NCBI RefSeq assembly: GCF_011386835.1
Contig: NC_088792.1
Coordinates: 60,082,081 to 60,146,080 of the forward strand
Length of the DNA stretch: 64,000 nt
Reading direction: 5' to 3'
DNA from: Chrysemys picta bellii
Lineage: Eukaryota > Chordata > Testudines > Emydidae
Under the pieces are notes generated by a model. The model saw only the letters and a program-made list of their open reading frames with translations, did no database searches and was not told where the DNA came from. Shown here one piece after another: positions 12,301 to 21,300 of this stretch. Both the position numbers and the translations under genes were made by a program. Each line of letters begins with the position of its first letter. Position 1 is the stretch's first letter.

Positions 12301-15300
12301 AGCTATTCCCCTCGGAGAGGTGGAGTACATACAGCGCTGCGAGAGCTCTCTCGCAGCGCTGGTGGCGCGACTACACTTGTGCTTCACAGCGCTGCCGCGT
12401 GTAGCCAAGGCCTCAGTATGCTAAAATCTGTGTGTTTACACAGATTGTCTTGAAATTTGCTATGTGTCATGAAAGCGTAGGGTAGGGTGAGTGATCCAAA
12501 GATGGGGTCATTTGAGTATGGGGTTCCCCACAGCCTCCAGGGGGAAAAAATTAAGTTCACAGATTCTAGCAGCTTTGAAGTTCTAAGCCCACTCTGAGCA
12601 GAAATCTGAAAATGAAATGTCAACTTTTGTTTTAATTTGGAGAAATGGAATCTGAGCACAGCCGATAATTAAGAAGGCTCTCAAACTGTGTTTGAAAAAA
12701 AAATTAATTACAAGGGGTGATTACCATGTAAGAGTAAGTGGGAAGAAGGGGCTGTTTTGGGTCTAGAGCAAGGGATGGGGGCACAGGTGCTAACTCTGTG
12801 GGTGGAAAAAAATTGATGGATGCTTAGCACCCACTGGCAGCCAGCTCCCTCCCTCCCCCCCCCAGCGCCTCTCACCCACCAGTGGCCCTGCTGATCAACT
12901 CCTTCCCTCTCCCTCCCAGCGCTTCCTGCCCACCACAATCTGCTGTTCCTCGGTGTGCAGGAGGTGCTGGGGGGAAAGGGGAAGCAATGGGGATGAGGTG
13001 TGCTCGGGGGAGGGGGAGGAACTGGGCAGGAAGAAGTGGGGTGGGAAGAGGCAGGACAGGGGTGGGGCTTTGGGGGGAGGGGTGAACTGGGGGCGGGGCC
13101 TGGAGCTGAGCGGGGGTTTGAGCACCCCTGGGGAAAGGAGGAAGCCGGCACATGAGGAGGGGGATAAATGAGGATGGGTAGGAAGAAGGGTTAGGGGCTC
13201 AAATAATGGGGAGGGGAGGGATTGGGGGAGCGTGAGAGGAGAGGATGGGGAATGTGAGGGGTAGCAAAGGAAGTTGAGGATTTGGGGGTGGGCTGTCAGC
13301 CCTGAATTCTCCCCTTCTGTGTGGGTGCTTGGATCTGGGAAGAGCCCTGCTCCTCCATGTGGGCTGGGATCTAGGGACCCTGCTCTTCTTGGAGTGTCTG
13401 AGCCTCTCACCTTGCTCTCCAATGAACCCAGGATTGGGGGGCTAAAGATCATGCAAATTTAAATATCAGAAATCCAGAAAATGAAAAGTTACGATACACG
13501 TCACCCCTGTGGGAATGTTGGCCAAAGGGTGTGGGGGAAGGGCCTGGTTTGGAGGAGGGGTGGACTGGGTGGGCCTGGCACATGGCTGGGGAAGCCTGGC
13601 AGGAGCAGGAGCAGGAGTCCCCACTGGGGGTGGGTAGTAGGAGTGTGGGGCTCACCCAGCTCAATGTGCCGCTCAGGTTGCATAACCAAGGTAGCATGCA
13701 GCCCTCCAGTGAGCTGCTGCCTGGGATGTGTGTACTCAGAGTAAGGAGCAACTTCTTACCTTTTAATGGCTTCTATAGTGCCAGCTAATGCTGCTGTGCA
13801 ACAAAATGGACAGGTGGGGGGAGGAGTACTTAGGAATCACATAGCAGCCACGTTGGCTTAGTAGAAAGACCACTGTGTGACCTTAGGTAAATAATTGAAT
13901 TGTTGTGCCTCAGTTTCCCTGATAATGATACTTAATCTCATTTTTTTAAAAAGAAAAACACTTGGAGAGCTAAAGATGAAAAGTGCTATAGATGTGCTAA
14001 CTACGTAGTGGTAGGAGCAGACTCAAGCATAAGAGAATACTTTATATCCGTCTTGTCTCCCGATTTAGATTTCAATGGAAGCTGTTGAAAATATAAGAAC
14101 TGTGGCTTCATTAACTAGTGAAGATGCATTCTATGAGAGATATAATGCAAGTTTGAATGGTCCATACAGGTAGGATTTGCTCTCAAATAATTCTGTTTTT
14201 TAAAACAATGAATACATATTTTCTTAATTTAAAACTACTCAAGATTTATTCATATTACATTCATTTGCAGACTGAAAATATTAAACACATAAATGATTTG
14301 AAAAGATTTTGGCAGAGTAAAATGTATTTACTCAGTTTCTTTAAAATATGTTCTTAGATGCTATTGTATGTGATGTAATATTTGTGTGTGAGAGAGAATG
14401 TAATGACCTGGTATAAAGTTTTTATTAACATGAATATGGGATGTTTATTTGCTTCACAAGTACTGGAGCAGAATGAGTTTCATAGGTCAAGTGGCAAAGG
14501 CTTTATACTACATAGCATTACCATGTATTATGACTTCTACTACAAGTAAGGACTTTCCGGTCTTGAAATAAGGTGCATTTCTTTTTCCCCTTTGGCCTTT
14601 TCAGTCACACTTGACAGGCTAACCACTGCAGGGGCTAATTTCTAATATCCAAATATGTCAGGCATTTTCCTAGTCTCCATTTGATTTAAATGAAATGATC
14701 TACCATCCATTTTGTTTCTTTCCCCTTAAATATGCTTTAAGTAAAAGCAGGGATTGAAAATGATAGTCCTCTGTCAATGACAGTTTTATGACTCAGTATT
14801 CTATAAACCATCATTATGAGAAAAAAAATCTATATTTAGTTGGAGAAATGGGATTCTCAGCCTTAGCACTTGTCTCTAGTCCTGGCAGGTCATTGTATCA
14901 CAATATTATGATTTATAGAGAAACTATTTTGGAAAACATTTAAAAAATATATGAGCACTAGAGATGAGTGAAAATCTGAATTTCTGTCCTGTGGGAAATT
15001 CTAATATTTCAACCTCTGTTTTGCTCTGTAGTGGGACAAAATGTGAAAATATATCACATTTTTTCGTGGAAAAAAGTTTTTTTTTACAAAAAATTCAATT
15101 TAGAAATGGCAAATCATTCCATTTTTGCATTTTTTCTCCAAACAAAATATTTTTATATTCCCAAATAACTGAAATATTTATTTTTTCTTCTGTTTAACTG
15201 ATCTGACAGTTTTTGTTTCTATCTAGTTCAACATCAAACTGCATTTCCCTGTTTTGGAACATTGCCTATCTTATGGGCCAGGCTCCCTGGTTGGACTACA

Positions 15301-18300
15301 TCTCCCATGATGCAGTGTGGTCTCCCCTCTGCCTGAGTGGCATAATGCATTATCGGAGTCACATGGCTATGGGTGCAAAGCAGAAATATTTCAATTCAGG
15401 TCAAACCAACCCCGAATAAAATATTTTTTTACTTTTTTCCCAATGGAAAATTTCAAATAGGCAGACATTTCATTTTCTGTTGAAAAATCATTTTGTCAGA
15501 ACTAGAACCAGTTTCTTTGTCACAGCAATGTCTGCACATAATTGAGGTGATCCAGTTTACCATCCCACACAACAACATTGGTCACCATTTAAAAGTCACC
15601 ACTCTACAGTGCGGTCTGAGTTGCTACTTTTCCCCCTCCTGTACACAGAACAGGCAATATCCGTAGTGCTTCAGTTTTGCTGTGTTGTAGACATTGACTT
15701 TTCTATGGTGACCACTACATTTATCCAAATTGTCCAAAAATTCAAGCATTCAAAGATCATAAGAGACTTATCGAAATTATTAATTTGCTTTGTGTCAGAT
15801 TGCTTTGGCCATCCATAAACATTTATTCTGGAAACCAGCATTCAAGTGTTAAAATGTTTTGACTACTAAAGGTAATTTTATCATAAGGTCCTATCCAATA
15901 AACAGCTAGTTGGGATGAAGAGATCTCATTTGCCATAAGTTCTCTCCAGAGGCACCTTCATGGAGCCCCTAGCGTGCAGCTTTATTAATTATTATTATTT
16001 ATTATTTGAGTGAGTGAGGTATAGGGTTTGCCACCCCTAATCCAAAGGTCTGACCTTCTCCCGGCGAGTCTCTGCTCTTGGCATTTCATGACAATTTTTT
16101 CCTTTAACATAAATCTTTTCTTTTATCAGGGACTCTCTAACAAAAGCCCCCCTATATGGACTTAACTATGGAACAGTCCAATGTGCAATCTACTTTCTTG
16201 AGGCAGCAATCTTCAGACTCGGGGCATGGCTCATTGCTAATTGTTATACAAACTTTGAAAACGTATTTATGTGAGTACACATCAGTCCAAAGGCAGTGAT
16301 TTCAACACATGATAATTGTGTATCAGTCTAGTTACTGGGGCAATAGTGCAAGAGGTCCAACAGTTTAGAATCTGGTCAGGAGTTCAATTCAGGCAGAAGG
16401 GTTATTTCTGGGAGAGGAAGTTTGAAACAGTTGTATTGGCATGTATAGAGCCTGGCTCAGTTTATTTACTATGGAGAAACTTTTATTGTTGACACTTCAT
16501 TGCAGACAACAGGCTTTGTGAAATGCTTCTGCATGGAGAAATTATGTACCATTAGTCACCCATAAAAATATTTGTAGCTGTAAACCTCTGTTTCTAATCT
16601 TTTGTGTGTAATTTTTCTATACCATAAAGTTCTAAAAATGTCACAATTCTCAGATTTATAGATAGAGTTAAGTCTGTTTGTTTTAAATAAGGAAAACAAT
16701 GTTTGTAATTTATGAACAATAATAAAAAAGTCTCTCTTTAGATGAACTGAAAGATTTTTTTGTGTTTGGTTTTCAGAGCCTTTTTTTCAGTTCTATATGG
16801 TCTTATAAATGTTGGTCTGTCCTCTTCTTTGGCACCAGATTTTGGCAAAGCTAAAGTTTCCGCCCAACGAATCTTTCAGCTTTTGGATCGGAAACCCTTA
16901 ATTGACAGCTATAGTGAAGAGGGTACAAAACTGGTAAGGCCATTCAGAAAGTTCTTGAAACTAACAAACCTGGTGGTATTGTATTGTCCTTAATTGTATT
17001 AATCTTGTTAAATTGCCTTTTTCAATGTCACAGAAGACAGGACCACAGAAGTAGGGTAAAATTTAACAGCAATAACTTAATAATTTTATATTTGCCCAGT
17101 GCCATTTAATACCTTTTCGCTTGAGAAATTAATAAAATACTTTTAAGTGCGGTTCTGTTCTGAAAAATGACTGGAAGAATGACATTTCATTCACCTGTTC
17201 TGTCCGTTGGGTGTATTCTGAGGCCTGGTCTACGCTAGCGGGGTAAGTCAACTTAAGTTACGCTACTCCAGCTACGTGAATAATGTAACTGGGTTCGATG
17301 TAGCTTTGGTCGACTTACCGCGGTTTCTTCACTGTGCTGCGTTGACGGGAGATGCTCTCCCATCGACTTACCTTGCTCTTCCCGTTCCGGTGGGGTACCA
17401 GAGTCGATCAGAGAGCACTCTGCTATCGACACCTGCTGAATTAATTGCAGTTGTGTCAATCTCCCTGGTAGTGAAGATAAGCCCAGAGTTATAACTGCTT
17501 TCTTTAGCAATACAAGTATGTTTTCGCTGCTTTTTACTCCTGTAAACTATGCAGCTGTGGGGGAGAGCGAGTTAGATTCTATTCCTTCTTGTGCATCATC
17601 AGCAGACTTATTTGCTAAGTTCCAGTCAGTTACATCTGTGTAACAGAGAGTCAAGGTGGGTGAGTTAATATCTTTCATTGGACCAAATTCTGTAGGTGCG
17701 AGAGACAAGCTGTCGAGCTTACACAGAGCTCTTCTTCAGCTCTGTATAAGCTCGAAAGCTTGTCTTTCTCACCAACAGAAGTTGGTCCAATAAAAGATAT
17801 TACTTCACCCACCTTGACTCTCTAATATTCTGGGACCAGCACGGCTATAACAACACTGCATACAACATTTGAGTAACCTCATTCAAGTCAGAGGGGTTGC
17901 ACAGGTATTAATGAGGATGTAACTTGGCCTGCAGAACCTTTTCTTCCTGGTGATTATACGTGAGATGGAAAGAACCCAGATTGTCTCTCATAGTCCAGTG
18001 TTGACTGTTAGAAACTCATCTTTGTATTTGTAAACTGAACACATTTCATATTGTCTCTCAGTGTTTTCCATAAATGCTTTTACAAGCAGAACCAGCCTTT
18101 CAGAAACTTGAAATTGCTTTAGAATTCTAGCTTTTGGATAGTGGCCTCGATTCAGAAAAGGACTCAGGCACATACTGTAAGCATGTCAGTAATTCATGTG
18201 CATAATTTTAAGTCACACATGTGCTTCACCACTTTCCTGAATCAGCTCCACATGCCCAGACTACTGATGCTCCAGGGCAAATATCTTCTTGTGGATAAAG

Positions 18301-21300
18301 ACGTTAATTGAAAGTGAAACCACTCTGGGCCAAATCCTGATGCCAGTGAAGCAGCTGCCTTTGACTTCAGTGAAGTTAAGATTTGGCCCAAAGAGTTTAA
18401 ACCTTGAAAGTCCAGTTCTCTAGGTGCTGTAAGAGCCCATTGTACTCGCAGTGCTGGTATTGTGGTCCTGGAGCTGTCCCATCCCCCAGGCATCAGAGGA
18501 GGCTTCCACAGTCTCTCCTAACATCTCCTTCACTCACCCTTGTCTTCAAGTCTTCTTCCTTGCTACCTCTTATACTCAGAGCTCCCTTCCTACATAAAAG
18601 AGCCAATAAGCTACCCTTTCCTTATTCAAACCTACACTTAAAACATAGTTGTCCTTGAAAACTATGAATAATCCACCAAAGTAAAAATGTTTAACCCAAT
18701 CTGAGATCTGATGTTCACCTTATACCATGTTCATCCTGTGCATTGAAATTACACTATTTAGAGAGTGAATTCCCAGGAGCAGGAGCTATGTTTTCCACAC
18801 ACAATGATAGTGTCTGGATTATATGTATTGATGACATAAAAGAGAGGTATTAGGGTTGTTTACTTACCTAAAGTAATGATAGTCCTTGCGAGCCAGGCTG
18901 AAAAGGAATGATATAAATGAGAGAGAGATGCAGAAAAGTACCACTCAAGAAGGAGGTCCTGTACCCAGAAGATAACAATCCAATGTCACTGCATATTTAA
19001 GCAACAATAAACTGACAAAAATGCTCTGGGTTTGACAATGCCATACCATTTCCAACTGACTTGTCAACGCCTTCATTTAAATGACCATACTGAGTTGTGT
19101 TTGATGCTTCTGTACAAGATAGACAGGTCTTCTTTCATACATTAATATTTTCTACCATTTTCAGAGTCAGTTTGATGGTAACATTGAATTCAGGGACATC
19201 CATTTTGTATATCCTACAAGACCAGAAGTTCAAGTTTTGCAAGGACTCAGCGTGAAGGTTAATAAAGGACAGACACTAGCCTTGGTGGGGAGCAGTGGTT
19301 GTGGCAAAAGCACATCCATTCAGCTGCTGGAGAGATTTTATGACCCTATGGCAGGACAAGTGGTAAGAAAAGATTTGTGAAGCTGTTAATGCTTAGAGCT
19401 TATAGAACTGTTCTTCAAAGTATTTTACAAACATTAAATCATCCACCCAACACCCCTTTGAGGTGGATAAGTGTTGTTACAGGTCTGGGTACTGCAGAGA
19501 AGACTTGGGACTTCCTTAAGGTAGAGCCAGGAGTAGAACTTTGGATCTTCTGACTCCCCGTCCTGGCTTTAGATCACTGGATTGCATCTCTTTGTTGAAT
19601 TTATTTAATATATTGGAGGGGGCATTAGAATACTTCCCATAATGTAACCCTTGCCACTAGTCCTGTAGTCATGATAACATGACACAATTTGAGGTCTAAT
19701 TCATCACTTGATGAGACTTTTGATGCAAGTCCTATTAATGATGATGAGAGCTCCAAGAAGAATAGCCTAGAGATGGTGAGTCAAAGGATGTTTGAATAAA
19801 TGCCCAAAGATGTGGATTCTTATTGGAGCTCTTCAACCGTCCAGGACTAAGAAGCTGATGAACAGACTTTCTCATGAGATCTCTGGTCCCTGCCATCATC
19901 AGTAAAGATTGAAATTCTGTGAGTACATCTCGTTATAGATTGGCAATTCCACATCTATTACAGAAGCTAGCAGAGCAGACATGCACAAAAAAGTACTTCT
20001 GAGAGGAAAAGATTATCTGAGCTTCTTTTGAATTTTCAAAGAGTTTTGGTTCAGTTTAATTTTGAATGAAAGATTTGGTCATCTATTCTTTGACCAGAAG
20101 TGGTTCACTGACCACTTTACTTTTACTGTAACTCTAACACAGCTCAGAGGATTTGTACAGATTGGTGTTTCACATTTACATTGTACGCCTGAGGAGGAGT
20201 ATTGCATTCTGCAGGGATTGATTTTTCCCTTTTTCTGTTTCTAGTTTGCAGACGGGTTCGATACCAAGTCTTTGCATTTGCAATGGTTAAGGTCCAAATT
20301 GGGTATTGTGTCACAGGAGCCTATTTTGTTTGACTGCAGCATTGCTGAAAATATCCAGTACGGAGACAACAGTAGGGTTGTCAGTCAGGAGGAAGTTGAA
20401 GAGGCAGCTAAAGCAGCAAATATTCACACCTTCATAGAAAATCTCCCAGAGGTAAATGAAAATGTCTTTCCAGTCTCAGTGTGGGGTAAATACTCACTGT
20501 GACTTATCTAAGCAACTCCCATTAATGCAAAACAATATGCTTTTTAAAAAAGGTTATTTTCTTGTGGATACAATTCTCAAAGAGGAAAATAGAAAGCTGA
20601 TATTTAAAAATGTAACTTGCAATATGTATTAACACATACGCAGTTATAATTAGCTAATTCAAATGCAAAATCTGCGCTCCAGTTTTCTTGTTTTCCTCCA
20701 GCACAGAGATGTTCTATAACAACTATAAAAGAGACATTTGATTCTAGACCTTTATTTTCATTTCCTCATAAACTTTGCCAATTCCTTTTCCTTTTTTGGC
20801 TGAACCTTTCTCTAATTTTAGTCTTATCTGAAAGGTAAAATGTTTCAAGTACATCTTAACCTTCATGTTTGCCATGGACTTAGTTCTCAAAGTGGAGAAA
20901 GACCTTGGAAAAGCCCAGAGAAATCGGGCTTCCTGTAGAGTTGCATGGAATTGGAAATGACAATTGAAAATTGAAAAAAAAACAATATTTCTTTTTCATT
21001 ACCACCTAGTTTGTGAAAATGTACTGAGAAGAAAGTTTTGGATGTGTAAGAAATAAAGGATCACCTCCTGAGCGTGGGTCTCTAGGGCCTTGAAATTATA
21101 AAAGTCTCTTGAGATCTATATGTTTAAATACAGGTGTCTTTGACTAGACACATCAGTGTTTGCACCACTTGGGAGTTAGTCTTTTTCTAATGCTGAAATA
21201 AATTTTCATTACAGAGCAGTTATCAATACGTGTAGCTGTAGATATGCATTTTGATTCAAACAGTTAATAAAATCTTATAAAATTTTATTTTTTATTAAAA

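Larger units (their letters stand above)
6801..14068 (+). other. Large repeat-dense intron (7.3 kb)
   Basis: Besides features listed separately, 9,000-9,300 and 10,060-11,030 show only interspersed-repeat-like sequence. GTGATCCAAA..GGGGTCATTTGA words recur at about 10,505 and 12,490, so two relatives of one family are present. G-rich segments at about 11,050-11,640 and 13,150-13,760 look related to each other. All open frames here are on compositionally biased sequence and are not supported as genes. Confidence 0.6.
16934..19164 (+). other. Intron with Harbinger-like MITE fragment and fold-back repeat
   Basis: Intron of 2,231 bp. Besides the MITE fragment (17222-17440) and fold-back (17647-17823), 18309-18376 holds a self-complementary GGGCCAAATCCTG...GATTTGGCCC stretch of the kind seen elsewhere in the window. 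No coding signal was seen. Confidence 0.65.

Noticed and set aside
12895..13452. Pro/Ser-rich 185-codon minus-strand frame
   Set aside because: Lies on strongly skewed G-rich plus-strand repeat DNA; several overlapping frames are equally open and none shows a domain.
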